A model generated the notes under the pieces. It searched no databases and was not told the DNA's origin. It saw only the letters and a program-made list of their open reading frames with translations. 64,000 nt of DNA from the NCBI GenBank assembly GCA_900541965.1, contig UQLN01000011.1, positions 29,609-93,608 of the forward strand, given 5' to 3'. Each line of letters starts with the position of its first letter. The stretch's first letter is position 1. Of this stretch, positions 7,995-17,394 are shown in pieces. Position numbers and translations under genes: made by a program. The stretch is from an uncultured Parabacteroides sp. Its GTDB lineage: Bacteria > Bacteroidota > Bacteroidia > Bacteroidales > Tannerellaceae.

Positions 7995-8750
7995 TTAATG
8001 AATACTGAAAGCTCCATCCACTAATAGAGCGTGACCATCTATGAAACTTGCTTGCGGGCTACACAACCAAAGTACAGCATTGGCAATTTCTTCCGGTTGA
8101 CCAAGCCGTCCTGCCGGAATATCACGTACTAGTTCCTGCTCTAAAGAAGGATTACGTCGCATTAGGTCTTCTGCCATCGGAGTACGGATAACTCCAGGAC
8201 ATATGGCGTTGATGCGAATGTTTTGCGCTGCATAATCAATGGCAGCAGTACGTGTCAGTCCGATAATGGCATGTTTGCAAGCAATATAGGCAGCCTGTCC
8301 AGGAAACCCCGTGACACCTCCTTGAGAAGAGGTATTAACGATAGCTCCTCCTCCTTGCTTCTGCATCTGAAGAATTTCGTAACGCATACAATTCCATACC
8401 CCTTTTAAATCAACAGCTATAGTGCGGTCAAACTCATCATCGGTAATCTCTGCCATCGGACGTTGCGGAGTTTGTATGCCTGCATTATTAAGAGTTGCAT
8501 CCAATCGACCATAAGCCGCCACAATCCAATTAATCATCGCCTTTACAGCTTGAGTGTCCGATACATCGCATCGGTATGCTACAGCTTTGTAACCTTTAGA
8601 GAGTAATTTTTCTACTTGTTCTTTAGGTTCACAAATGTCAGCCAATACGGTTGTGTACCCTGCTTTAGCAAAAGCTTCAGCGCAAGCGAGTCCAATGCCC
8701 ATAGCAGCCCCGGTTACTAAAGCAATTTTTTCTTCCATTGTTGTTGTCAT
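7995..8750 (-). CDS. Short-chain dehydrogenase/reductase (SDR)
   Basis: A classical SDR of 251 residues, NAD(P)-dependent and cytosolic. The nucleotide motif TGAAMGIG spans residues 13-20, NNAG 88-91, and the catalytic set is Ser142, Tyr155 and Lys159 (YIACK). Asp38 at the end of the second strand favours NAD over NADP. The substrate cannot be read from the sequence; sugar or cyclic alcohol dehydrogenases share this architecture. ATG 8738 is an alternative start four residues in. An AraC regulator lies upstream on the same strand and may control it. Confidence 0.88.
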   Translation of the reverse strand: MTTTMEEKIALVTGAAMGIGLACAEAFAKAGYTTVLADICEPKEQVEKLLSKGYKAVAYRCDVSDTQAVKAMINWIVAAYGRLDATLNNAGIQTPQRPMAEITDDEFDRTIAVDLKGVWNCMRYEILQMQKQGGGAIVNTSSQGGVTGFPGQAAYIACKHAIIGLTRTAAIDYAAQNIRINAICPGVIRTPMAEDLMRRNPSLEQELVRDIPAGRLGQPEEIANAVLWLCSPQASFIDGHALLVDGAFSIH

Positions 8751-8794
8751 AATTATCTGATTTTTAAAATGAATATTATTATAGAATCACAATG

Positions 8795-8802
8795 CAAAGG
8801 TA
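8795..8802 (-). promoter_or_regulatory. -7 box for the SDR gene
   Basis: TACCTTTG on the minus strand, 44 bases upstream of the SDR start. The SDR gene therefore seems to have its own promoter rather than being read through from the AraC gene. Confidence 0.5.
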
Positions 8803-8865
8803 CAGGGATTTTGATGCAGGGGTTTTGTTGTGTGGTTCAAATTGCTTTGTTGAGAAGTTCACAAA

Positions 8866-8903
8866 TAAAAAAAGTCTCACATAAATTGCGAGACTTTTTT
8901 TAT
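8866..8903 (-). terminator. Terminator after the AraC-family gene
   Basis: AAAAAGTCTC and GAGACTTTTT form a symmetric 10-pair stem directly at the end of the regulator. A-runs and T-runs on both sides allow it to work in both directions. Confidence 0.85.
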
Positions 8904-9727
8904 TATTGTATATCTTTTATCGGAGGAACACCATACGTTTCTTTATAAATTTTTGAGAAATGAGAGAGATTCTTGAATCCTACTTTAAAACAAACATCCG
9001 ATACCTTAAGCCCTCCTTGCCGTATTAACTCGTGAGCGGCTTCAAGACGGCGGCGTATTAGCCATTCTCGCGGGGAAAGTATACTGCACTTTTTGAAATC
9101 GCGTTTAAAGGTAGACAGGCTCCGACCGGTATAGTTGGCGATTTCTTCCATTGAGATGTCATTCATATAATTGCTTTCCATAAAATCCAATATGTCGATT
9201 TTCCACGGGTCTGTAAAATCAAAAACAGAGGCGTACAGACTTTTGCCTGTATTTAGCAACACATAAATGCCCTCAACCATTTTCAATTGTAATAATTCTT
9301 CTGTTGGCTGAATGTTTGACTTAAAGTAAGGTGTCATGGATTCAAACAGGCTTACGATGTCAGGGCGATTGGATGGTAATTGGCACAGGCTTATTTTATC
9401 TCGTTTAGCATCTTTAGGTATTGTATTTCGGTCTAGTTGACTGTAAAAACTACGCAAAAACTTTGTCGTGAACATTAGGAAAATGGCTTTAAACTGTTCT
9501 CCGTTCCATGCTTGTTTGGTCATTTGTACTCTGAAATCCTTACGGATAAAGGCGCAATCCCCTCTGTGCAATCGAGTGATTTTGCCCCTTTCATCGATTA
9601 TCATTTCACCAGAGTACACATATACTAACACATGGGAATGATTATGATGCAAACAACTTTTTCCTCCGTCAAAATACATTGCCAAGAAAAAGTCTGAATA
9701 ATGTAAAGTATTGATTCCGTCCGTCAT
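8903..9727 (-). CDS. AraC-family transcriptional regulator
   Basis: 274 residues. The N-terminal part (about 20-95) has a cupin-like pattern with a His-rich segment (HHNHSHVLVYVYSGE), expected to bind a small effector. Residues 175-274 form the double helix-turn-helix domain: MEEIANYTGRSLSTFKRDFK and KVSDVCFKVGFKNLSHFSK are the two recognition regions. The downstream SDR gene on the same strand, separated by a terminator and a new promoter, is the obvious candidate target. The effector is unknown. Confidence 0.88.
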   Translation of the reverse strand: MTDGINTLHYSDFFLAMYFDGGKSCLHHNHSHVLVYVYSGEMIIDERGKITRLHRGDCAFIRKDFRVQMTKQAWNGEQFKAIFLMFTTKFLRSFYSQLDRNTIPKDAKRDKISLCQLPSNRPDIVSLFESMTPYFKSNIQPTEELLQLKMVEGIYVLLNTGKSLYASVFDFTDPWKIDILDFMESNYMNDISMEEIANYTGRSLSTFKRDFKKCSILSPREWLIRRRLEAAHELIRQGGLKVSDVCFKVGFKNLSHFSKIYKETYGVPPIKDIQ

Positions 9728-9762
9728 TTTTTCTATTTGATTATAAACATAAATTCATCTTA

Positions 9763-9770
9763 CAAAAATA
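9763..9770 (-). promoter_or_regulatory. -7 box for the AraC-family gene
   Basis: TATTTTTG on the minus strand matches TAnnTTTG and lies 35 bases from the ATG at 9727. No -33 element is evident. Confidence 0.4.
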
Positions 9771-9882
9771 GTTGTTTCTACAAGAAAGGACTTTGTTGTG
9801 AAGCTCAAATTCAGATTGGACTATTCTTGAATATAAGGAATAGGGCCGGATAATAAGGGAACATTCCTCTTTATTGAGATAA

Positions 9883-10635
9883 TCATCTATCCATCCAAGT
9901 TTTGAAGTCAGATACACGCTCTCTGCTGACAAGGATATCTTCTTTCTCGTGCCAGTTAGCAAGAATAATTTTTATCCTATTTGACGAGTATGTGATCATA
10001 TCCTGAATAGCATAGTAATTAACTATGAAATTTCTGTTAATTCTGTAAAATAGCATTGGATCAACCAATTGTTGTATTTTATCTAATGAGTAATCGACAG
10101 GATAACTTTTGCCGAAGTTGGAGAGAAGGAATACAGACCGTTCAAGAATATAAAAGCAGAAAATATCCGATGTCAGAATTGATTTGTAATGTTCGCCTAT
10201 CTTTATCAAAAAGCGTTCTTTATTCCGGACAGGTAACTGTTGAATGATGGATTCATATTTAGAATAATCCTGTATCGTTCTATATATCGCATTGAATTTG
10301 TCGATGGCACCTCGCAATTCATCCGGGTTAATAGGTTTCAATAAATAATCTATACTGTTTACCTTGAAAGCTTTTAAAGCATATTCATCGTAAGCTGTAA
10401 TAAAAATAACGGGAGTTTTTATTCGGATTTTCTCAAAGATCTCAAAACACAGTCCATCCTCAAGCTGAATATCCATAAATATCAATTCGGAACTCCGGTA
10501 TTCAAAGAGCCAATTGACAGATTGCTCAACCGATTCAAGCACATTGATCACTTTTATCTCCGGATCGATTTCTTTCAGCAGACGGATTAGCCTCCGGGAA
10601 GCCGGGCGTTCATCTTCTATTATCAATACTTTCAT
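9883..10635 (-). CDS. LytTR-type response regulator
   Basis: 250 residues. The receiver domain (1-120) has the acidic pocket Glu7/Asp8, phospho-acceptor Asp55 (FMDIQ) and Lys100 (LLKP). A LytTR DNA-binding domain of beta-strand type fills residues 145-250. It is phosphorylated by the sensor kinase encoded just upstream, whose gene overlaps it by 26 bases. LytTR regulators usually bind pairs of short direct repeats; I found none I would defend in this window. Confidence 0.92.
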   Translation of the reverse strand: MKVLIIEDERPASRRLIRLLKEIDPEIKVINVLESVEQSVNWLFEYRSSELIFMDIQLEDGLCFEIFEKIRIKTPVIFITAYDEYALKAFKVNSIDYLLKPINPDELRGAIDKFNAIYRTIQDYSKYESIIQQLPVRNKERFLIKIGEHYKSILTSDIFCFYILERSVFLLSNFGKSYPVDYSLDKIQQLVDPMLFYRINRNFIVNYYAIQDMITYSSNRIKIILANWHEKEDILVSRERVSDFKTWMDR

Positions 10636-11647
10636 CTTGAATGTCTATAACGTGTATTTTTACTATGAATTCATTATTTTCCCGGCTTACAATCATCTCC
10701 TTGCCTGTAATAAGTTTAATTCGTTTCTTTAAATTGGACAAGCCTGTACCATATGAGTTTTCCAGTATATTTTTTTTCTGTATATTGTTTGAAACAACAA
10801 TAAACAGTCCTTCCTCATAGATGTTTATTTTTAAAGGATTGTTTTCCGAAGCTGAATTGTGCTTCAGGGCATTCTCCACCAATGTCTGCAATGATACCGG
10901 TACTATTCTGTATTTTCTAATATTAGGGATATTTATATCAAGAGCAATTTTATCACCATCACGTTCTTGTTGCAATTGGAAATAGTTCGCTATAAACGTA
11001 ATTTCTTTTTCCAATGGTACTAAATCCATCTCTTCATTATCCAGTATATACCTGTAGATACCCGATAACTTTTGAATATAACTGTCTGCTTTTTTCGGCT
11101 CTTCGTATACCAGTTCAGACAAGGTATTCAGGCTGTTAAACAGGAAGTGCGGATTAACCTGTGTTTTCAAGGTTTTATATTGATATTTCAGATTCTCCTC
11201 CCTCAATTTTTGTTCGTTGTCAATGGCTTGACGCCATGTTGTATAAAAAAACACAACACAGCATATAAACAGCCCGATTGAAAGGGATATTATTGCTCCT
11301 GGCCCTATTCTGTTTATGAAATTCTCCATGCCCCATCCTTTAATCCGGAATAATACGTAATTACCCGAATAATATAGAGTAAGTGCAATAAACAATGTGG
11401 CAAGGAGGGAGAACACGAATGAGGGAATAAGTCCCTTTTTCAATTGGGCAATCGACTTTTTTGAATTGTTGCCGAGTATCCTGATAAATAAATAAGCAAT
11501 ATTCAAAACAGACAGTAAATTAGTTATACCAAACACGACTGTTGTAACATCAAACGGACTTAGGTCCTCGGATAAACTTATGATCATACTGGATCCGAAG
11601 CTAAATAGTACTGCAACAACTAATAGTGCTCTTGTATTCTGTTTCAT
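10610..11647 (-). CDS. LytS-type sensor histidine kinase
   Basis: 345 residues with four membrane segments in the first 140, a short coiled linker and the His_kinase domain QVNPHFLFNS with the phospho-acceptor His167. The ATP-binding domain with VENALKHNS and GTGLSNLKKR follows. No periplasmic sensor domain of any size is present, so the signal is probably sensed within the membrane or through a partner. It sits between a secreted protein gene upstream and its response regulator, with which it overlaps. Confidence 0.92.
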   Translation of the reverse strand: MKQNTRALLVVAVLFSFGSSMIISLSEDLSPFDVTTVVFGITNLLSVLNIAYLFIRILGNNSKKSIAQLKKGLIPSFVFSLLATLFIALTLYYSGNYVLFRIKGWGMENFINRIGPGAIISLSIGLFICCVVFFYTTWRQAIDNEQKLREENLKYQYKTLKTQVNPHFLFNSLNTLSELVYEEPKKADSYIQKLSGIYRYILDNEEMDLVPLEKEITFIANYFQLQQERDGDKIALDINIPNIRKYRIVPVSLQTLVENALKHNSASENNPLKINIYEEGLFIVVSNNIQKKNILENSYGTGLSNLKKRIKLITGKEMIVSRENNEFIVKIHVIDIQDESIDNRR

Positions 11648-11701
11648 TTATGCAAATTTAATAATTATCCCGAAAGTTAGAACTGTGGTTTTCAAATCGT
11701 T

Positions 11702-12520
11702 TCAATTGATTCTCGACAAGGTTATGTATCTTACCGTATACTTTATATCACTATATGACAGTGTCTTTTCTTTTATGTCCATAAGTACATCTTCCGTCAG
11801 ATTTGCATATTCGATCTGTTTATCGGAAAGGGAAACATAAATCTCACCCCAATAATGGCTTCTGCCCTTTATTGCAATATTTTCATATTCCAGGTTTAAA
11901 GGATTATTCATAACCGAATATTTCAAAATGGCACATATCTCATTATTGATTTCCGTAATTCCCAACCATGTAATTCTTGTGTCTTTATTCTCAAATGTTC
12001 CATAGGCTATTCCCAGTTCCCGGTTTATGTTTGTGGCTTTGTATTCGGTATTTAATTTTAAAGAATCCCAGTATTCATACGCAAATACCTCAAAGCTCAA
12101 AACATCCCACATCAAATTCATAATCAGCGGATCTGCTTCTGGTAAATTTTTTTTGAAGAAATCAGCAGGTATAATTTCTGCCCCCTGTTTATACTTGAAG
12201 TTTTCCATATAGTTGATTCTTTTGCCTTTGGGAAATTCAGTATAAAGAGATTTGGATTTGCATAAATAGATATTTTCCCATTGGACAGAGTCATTTTTAC
12301 AGGTTAAGTCACCTGTAATTCTGTTTTTTACTTGAAAATCACCGGATAAATCAAAGTCATAATAATCTGTTATCATGTGGAAAGAGCTGGCCTGCGATTT
12401 ATCAAGTTCAAGTGCCGGAAGAGACTTAAGATAAGCCAATGTGTTTGCCATCTGTGAAAACGTACGGTTTGCAGTAAATGTTACTGCCATCAATGTTAGA
12501 AATAAACTTAATGCTTTCAT
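11702..12520 (-). CDS. Exported protein of unknown function, first gene of a LytS/LytTR operon
   Basis: 272 residues beginning with a signal peptide (hydrophobic run 4-20, cut after about FSQ). The body is mostly beta-strand with repeated Tyr, Asn, Lys and Asp and resembles exported GLPGLI-like proteins of Bacteroidetes, but I see no decisive motif. It is not a lipoprotein. It leads a three-gene unit with the kinase 54 bases downstream and then the regulator. A sensor accessory or an output of the two-component system is the likely role. Confidence 0.7.
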   Translation of the reverse strand: MKALSLFLTLMAVTFTANRTFSQMANTLAYLKSLPALELDKSQASSFHMITDYYDFDLSGDFQVKNRITGDLTCKNDSVQWENIYLCKSKSLYTEFPKGKRINYMENFKYKQGAEIIPADFFKKNLPEADPLIMNLMWDVLSFEVFAYEYWDSLKLNTEYKATNINRELGIAYGTFENKDTRITWLGITEINNEICAILKYSVMNNPLNLEYENIAIKGRSHYWGEIYVSLSDKQIEYANLTEDVLMDIKEKTLSYSDIKYTVRYITLSRIN

Positions 12521-12558
12521 TTCTTTGTGTTTTCATGTGAATATTTATCACAAAGAAA
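12520..12558 (-). promoter_or_regulatory. Inverted repeat spanning the start of the 11702-12520 gene
   Basis: TTTCTTTGTG (12520-12529) and its exact complement (12549-12558) are separated by 19 bases. The minus-strand arm TTTCTTTG also resembles a -7 box. It could be an operator covering the promoter and ribosome site of the two-component operon. Confidence 0.35.
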
Positions 12559-12725
12559 AGCTCTGTTCTTTACATGACTAAATAAAAGTTGCTCAACCGT
12601 TGTTTCAGGTCGACGAATTGTATAAAATATATTTTTATTCGTTTTATATTTTTATCCGTTTGATACAACAAGCATTGTACTTGATAAATGTAGTTTTGAG
12701 CGGATGTGTATAAATCCGGAGACAT

Positions 12726-13298
12726 CTATTCTATATATCTTAATATTTTACAAGGATTACCGGCGGCTATACAGTTGGCAGGAATAGATTTTGTAACAAT
12801 GCTTCCTGCTCCGATTGTTGTGCCATCTCCTATAGTTACTCCTGGTAAGATAATACTGCCTCCACCGATCCATACATTTTTTCCTATGTGGACGGGGGTG
12901 GCCAAAGACTTCCAAAAATGGCTCTTTTCATCAAGACGTTCAAGTGGATTTGTAGAATGAAATACTGTATAAATATGAACACTCGGACCAATTCCCGAAA
13001 AATCTCCGATAGTTATTGTATTGCAATCCAGAAAAACACAGTTCATGTTTATTTCCACATTCTTCCCTATATGTATATTTTCTCCGTAATCAACGAAAAA
13101 AGGTGCTGAAATCCATACATTTTCACCTCTCGACCCTACTAATTCATCCAATAGGGCAGACTGTTTTTTTATATCGTCTGAAGGGGTGTTGTTATAGTCT
13201 TTTTGTAATTGCTTTGCTTTATGCCATCTGTTTATTAGTGTCTTATCTCCACAATCATAAGGTTCCCCGGCCAGCATCTTTTCTTTCTCTGTTTTCAT
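12726..13298 (-). CDS. Sugar O-acetyltransferase, left-handed beta-helix (Maa/LacA type)
   Basis: Transfers acetyl from acetyl-CoA to a sugar hydroxyl in the cytosol. An N-terminal Mac domain (EKEKMLAGEPYD) is followed by hexapeptide repeats (IGKNVEI, IGDFSGI, IGKNVWIGGGSIILPGVTIG). The catalytic His lies in TVFHSTNP. The 190-residue length fits maltose and galactoside acetyltransferases. I choose ATG 13298 because homology starts there; a Met two codons upstream at 13304 is possible. It is monocistronic, with a TATATTTG box at 13353-13360. Confidence 0.9.
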   Translation of the reverse strand: MKTEKEKMLAGEPYDCGDKTLINRWHKAKQLQKDYNNTPSDDIKKQSALLDELVGSRGENVWISAPFFVDYGENIHIGKNVEINMNCVFLDCNTITIGDFSGIGPSVHIYTVFHSTNPLERLDEKSHFWKSLATPVHIGKNVWIGGGSIILPGVTIGDGTTIGAGSIVTKSIPANCIAAGNPCKILRYIE

Positions 13299-13352
13299 AA
13301 TCATATATTTTTTGTAGTCTTTTGTTTATCACTCATATTTCTAATAATTGTA

Positions 13353-13394
13353 CAAATATAGGAAAGATACCGAATATCAAAAGGAGGTATCTTT
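13353..13394 (-). promoter_or_regulatory. Promoter with an overlapping dyad for the acetyltransferase
   Basis: On the minus strand a -7 box TATATTTG occupies 13353-13360. A perfect 9-base inverted repeat, AAAGATACC (13363-13371) and GGTATCTTT (13386-13394), covers the region where the -33 element would lie. That position suits a repressor or activator site. Confidence 0.4.
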
Positions 13395-13581
13395 GGTTTC
13401 AACTGTTTTAGTGTATTTCTATCGTATTTTTAATAGTTGACAACCATATCTTGCTTGTTTGGGTAAAAGAGAATTTCTAAAGTGTTGGAACTTTTGTTTT
13501 ATATACATATTTTTACAGTGCAAAATTAAAATACTAACTATTCATATCTCAATTATGACAAAGTTTATAAGAGACCATTGA

Positions 13582-14692
13582 TTCTTTTTATCGTTCAGTT
13601 TGATCAGTGGAGACAAAGCGGTGAATTCCGTTCCTGAAGATTATTACAGCACGATAGCATTGGCAGATACGGCGGTAGCCTATGTGAATAAATATGCAGA
13701 TCTTTATGTATCTGGCATTTCACTGTCCGCATTGGCCGTTGCATGCACTGCCGGAAGATATTGAAAAATATAAAGATACATATAAAGATGGTTGGCAGGC
13801 TATACGTGAATCCCGTTACCACCGGATGAAAGAAATGAAATTATTGGGTAATGCGGACAATTTTCTTTCTCCCCGCCAGTTCAACGACTCTTGGGAAGAG
13901 AACCCGACCAAAGAAAGGGATGCCCGTGCGATGGCTGTTCATGCAGCAATGGTCGACCGGATGGACCAGGAAATTGGTCGTATAATAGAAACGCTTCGTA
14001 AAAACGGTCAGTTGGATAATACCTTAATCCTTTTTATGTCGGATAACGGGTGCAGCAACGAAGACTGCCAGAATTATTCGGAAGGCGAGAATGACCGTCC
14101 GGCGGAAACACGTGATGGACGGAAAATCGTTTATCCCCGTCAGAAAGAGGTGATGCCCGGTCCGGAAACCAGTTATGCTTCTGTAGGGGCTAAATGGGCG
14201 AATGCTGCTAATACTCCATTCCGTTTATGGAAGGCAAAATCGTATGAAGGGGGTATTTATACTCCGATGATCTCCCACTGGCCGAAAGGAATCAAATAGC
14301 CGAAAGGCTCGATTACAACACAGATGGGACACGTAATGGATATTATGGCTACTTGCCTGGATATCTCCGGTACGAAATATCCGACAGAATATAATGGGCA
14401 TAAGATAATACCTTTGGCTGGTCAGAGTCTGGATCCGATGTTTAAAACCGGTGTGCGTAAAGGGCATAATGAATTATGTTTCGAACATTTCAACGAGAAA
14501 GCTCTGATAGATGCTTTCGGTTGGAAGATTGTTTGGCCAAACAATAGGAAAAGCTGGGAACTTTACAATTTGAATGAAGATCGCAGCGAAATGTATAATT
14601 TGGCAGAGTAATATCCGGATAAGGTAAAAGATATGGTGGTCCGTTATGAAGAGTGGGAGAAAGATTATATGGTTGTTCCCCGCCCGAAGTAA
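13582..14692 (+). pseudogene. Decayed arylsulfatase-family gene
   Basis: Three kinds of damage are visible. The N-terminal third, which would hold the formylglycine motif C/S-x-P-S-R, is missing; sulfatase-like sequence begins near 13582. A frameshift near 13690 joins a frame reading DYYSTIALADTAVAYV to one reading YLAFHCPHWPLHALPEDI. Two in-frame stops, TAG at 14297-14299 and TAA at 14609-14611, interrupt continuous homology (FMSDNGCSN, TPFRLWKAKSYEGGI, LDISGTKYP, YNLNEDRSEMYNLAE), which runs on to the real stop at 14690. It cannot make an active sulfatase. Confidence 0.9.
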
Positions 14693-14811
14693 AAGATAAA
14701 AACTTAAAAAAAATGAAATATCAACATGAATAGTTATGGTTTGAAGCCATAAAGAATCTCCGGTAACGCTTCCTTTTATTTTATCTTTCCTTAATTATTG
14801 GGAAAAAGCCG

Positions 14812-14819
14812 TATATTTG
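14812..14819 (+). promoter_or_regulatory. -7 box for the 14868 operon
   Basis: TATATTTG matches TAnnTTTG and lies 49 bases before ATG 14868. It would drive the hypothetical, GtrA and permease genes together. Confidence 0.45.
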
Positions 14820-14867
14820 TCTTAATTTCTTGTTTATATAGTATGCATATAATAAGGAAACAAATCT

Positions 14868-15623
14868 ATGGAAGAAGAAAACAACATATTTAAGAAATTT
14901 CAGGAGTCCTTCAATCATTTGAACGGACATTTTCACATATTGGAACAGCGTGTACCGGTGGAGCTTCAAATGGAATATTTTAAATATTCGGAAGAGGTAA
15001 AGAAAAATAAACCGGAATTGACAGATTCGGATTATGTGGTTTTTATGGAAGGGCTGGAAGATCCTGAGGTGACGACAGAACGTAAGAAATATATATTGTC
15101 TGTATTGGCTACATCCCGGCAGGTCAAAGCTTACCGCATGCTCGAAGACTACGTGAAGTCTCCTGGGCAGGATGTAAGAGACTGGGCAAGTATGGCATTG
15201 ATGGAAAGCCGTATTTCTCTGGAATCCGAATTGTCGGATGAAAAACAGATTTATATATCTACTGGTTTAGGAGGAAAAGGGGAGAAGTTACGTTTTTATG
15301 TGTTGATACTTGCAAAAGATTTAAAACCTTTTCAGGATTATCAACGGACTGTAATTGAACGTGAATTTGCCTATTCACTGCCAAGAGCCGATTGTGAGAT
15401 CGAACGCCTTACCATACACGATGAATATGTGGAGCTGGTATTCCTTATACCGGTACGTACAGATATAAAACTAACACTCGACAAAATAATAAACGAATGT
15501 AACCAATACGGTGATTTTCTTTCGGATGTTTTTACGATAACGAATGTAAAGGAGTTGACGGAAGATGAAATCACAGCAATTTTAGAGAAAAAGCATGGGG
15601 GAGACAATCAAGCAAGCCGTTAA
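14868..15623 (+). CDS. Conserved-looking hypothetical protein with a HEAT-like N-terminal half
   Basis: 251 residues, cytosolic and acidic, with no signal peptide. Residues 10-125 look all-helical with paired amphipathic helices (SDYVVFMEGLEDPEVTTERK, VRDWASMALMESRI) like HEAT repeats. Residues 125-250 look alpha/beta. I do not recognise a family and assign no function. The 3' end overlaps the next gene (GtrA) by 29 bases, and the pair is probably translationally linked. Confidence 0.75.
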   Translation: MEEENNIFKKFQESFNHLNGHFHILEQRVPVELQMEYFKYSEEVKKNKPELTDSDYVVFMEGLEDPEVTTERKKYILSVLATSRQVKAYRMLEDYVKSPGQDVRDWASMALMESRISLESELSDEKQIYISTGLGGKGEKLRFYVLILAKDLKPFQDYQRTVIEREFAYSLPRADCEIERLTIHDEYVELVFLIPVRTDIKLTLDKIINECNQYGDFLSDVFTITNVKELTEDEITAILEKKHGGDNQASR

Positions 15624-15978
15624 ATACGGCTTAGTTGGAGCGAGTAATACGCTTATTACAGCAAGTGTCATATGGATTATGATGAAGTTGTGCGGGTTTT
15701 CGGAGGTAACATCCAATATAACCGGGTATGTTGCCGGAGTTTTAAACAGTTTCATATGGAATAAGCAGTGGACATTCCAAAGTTCGGCGGGATGGATTAG
15801 CAGTGCTATGCGTTTCGGTGTCGTATTCGGCATTTGCTATTTGCTGCAACTGGGTTTCCTAATGTTTGTTTTGATGCCTTATGTGCCGATAGATCCGTAT
15901 TACAATCAGTTGATTGCTATGGCATTTTATACAATGATTAATTTTTTGATGAATAAATTCTATACATTCAAGAATTAG
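15595..15978 (+). CDS. GtrA-like membrane protein
   Basis: 127 residues with four hydrophobic segments and the family pattern (KYGLVGASNTL near the start, FIWNKQWTF in the middle, NFLMNKFYTFKN at the end). GtrA-family proteins are proposed flippases or helpers for lipid-linked sugars in surface glycan assembly. Its start lies inside the preceding gene. The uracil permease follows 32 bases later, and no glycosyltransferase is adjacent. Confidence 0.88.
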   Translation: MGETIKQAVKYGLVGASNTLITASVIWIMMKLCGFSEVTSNITGYVAGVLNSFIWNKQWTFQSSAGWISSAMRFGVVFGICYLLQLGFLMFVLMPYVPIDPYYNQLIAMAFYTMINFLMNKFYTFKN

Positions 15979-16010
15979 AATTTATTTTAATCACAATAAA
16001 TACCAATTAA

Positions 16011-17210
16011 ATGGAAAACCAAAAAACACTGGGCCCTGTACAGAAGACTGTAGTAGGTGTCCAGTTTCTTTTTGTTGCATTCGGGGCAACTGTTCTTGTG
16101 CCATTACTCGTTGGCATGGATCCTTCAACAGCTCTTTTTACAGCTGGGTTAGGAACCTTATTATTTCATCTGGTAACCAAAGGAAAGGTTCCTATTTTTC
16201 TAGGGAGCAGTTTTGCTTTTGTTGCACCGATTGTAAAGGCTACGGAGTTATATGGGTTACCCGGAACCATGTCGGGACTTGTTGCCGTAGGTGCGGTTTA
16301 TGCGATTATGAGTTTACTGATCAAACTGAGAGGTATCGGATTTATCAAGACATTATTTCCTCCGGTTGTAATTGGGCCGGTTATTATATTGATCGGTTTA
16401 TCGCTGGCCGGCTCAGGGGTGAATATGGCGAAGGAAAATTGGGGATTGGCATTGGTGGCATTGCTGACTGCTATATTCGCGTCATTGCTGGGTAAGGGAA
16501 TGCTTAAACTTATTCCTATTTTTTGTGGTATTGTTGTTGGTTATGCCGTGGCAAGTATATTCGGTCTGGTAGATTTTGAGCCGGTGATAGCTGCCCCATG
16601 GTTTGCACTCCCTCAGTTTGTAAAACCTGCTTTGTCATGGGAAGCTATTATTTTTATGATACCGGTTACAATTGCTCCGATCATTGAACATATAGGTGAT
16701 GTCTATGCTATAAATGAAGTCGCAGGTAAGGATTTTGTAAAAGATCCGGGGCTTCACCGGACTATGTTGGGGGATGGGCTGGCTTGTGTTGCTGCCGGCT
16801 TTATCGGAGGTCCTCCTGTGACTACTTATTCGGAAGTAACCGGGGCTATTTCACTAACGAAGATAACAGATCCGGCAGTAATCCGTATAGCTGCTGTAGC
16901 CGGTATTGTGTTTTCTGTATTTGGAAAAGTCAGTGCTTTACTTAAAAGTATTCCGCAGGCGGTATTGGGGGGAATTATGTTGTTACTGTTCGGTACGATT
17001 GCCGCAGTCGGCATTAATAGTCTTATTCATAACCGGACAAATCTAGGCGATACACGCAATTTGATTATCGTATCCCTGATTTTGACATTTGGTATAGGTG
17101 GAGCGGCTATCGAATTCGGTGGATTTACAATGGCTGGTATCGGACTGTCTGCTATGCTCGGGATCGTCTTAAATTTGTTATTACCCAAGAAAGATAAAGG
17201 GAATAGTTAA
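16011..17210 (+). CDS. uraA: Uracil-xanthine permease (NCS2 family)
   Basis: Proton-coupled nucleobase importer in the inner membrane, 399 residues, with 12-14 hydrophobic segments. The substrate and proton residues of UraA are present: the Glu-His pair in PIIEHIGDVYA and the Glu in TTYSEVTG. These favour uracil, but xanthine or other bases cannot be ruled out. It follows GtrA by 32 bases and is probably read from the same promoter. No clear terminator separates it from the pot operon, which has its own -7 box. Confidence 0.9.
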   Translation: MENQKTLGPVQKTVVGVQFLFVAFGATVLVPLLVGMDPSTALFTAGLGTLLFHLVTKGKVPIFLGSSFAFVAPIVKATELYGLPGTMSGLVAVGAVYAIMSLLIKLRGIGFIKTLFPPVVIGPVIILIGLSLAGSGVNMAKENWGLALVALLTAIFASLLGKGMLKLIPIFCGIVVGYAVASIFGLVDFEPVIAAPWFALPQFVKPALSWEAIIFMIPVTIAPIIEHIGDVYAINEVAGKDFVKDPGLHRTMLGDGLACVAAGFIGGPPVTTYSEVTGAISLTKITDPAVIRIAAVAGIVFSVFGKVSALLKSIPQAVLGGIMLLLFGTIAAVGINSLIHNRTNLGDTRNLIIVSLILTFGIGGAAIEFGGFTMAGIGLSAMLGIVLNLLLPKKDKGNS

Positions 17211-17327
17211 GGTTGCTGATATTTTATGCAGATTTACCATTTTATAAATTAAAAGAAAAAGGACATTTATAGTGCAGTTTAATACTACTGTGGCGGATTA
17301 GATGCTGTAAATCTCCTTTAATTTATC

Positions 17328-17335
17328 TACCTTTG
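17328..17335 (+). promoter_or_regulatory. -7 box for the pot operon
   Basis: TACCTTTG fits TAnnTTTG exactly. It lies 60 bases upstream of potA and would drive potABCD and the HAD gene. Confidence 0.5.
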
Positions 17336-17394
17336 TGCTGCTTTTACTAAAAAGCTCGTATGTTTAATCTGTTTCGATAAAAGAGGCATAGCCT

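Noticed and set aside
9741..9962. 73-codon frame on the minus strand between the AraC and LytTR genes
   Set aside because: Most of it overlaps the LytTR gene in another frame; the free part has poor codon use and no signal.
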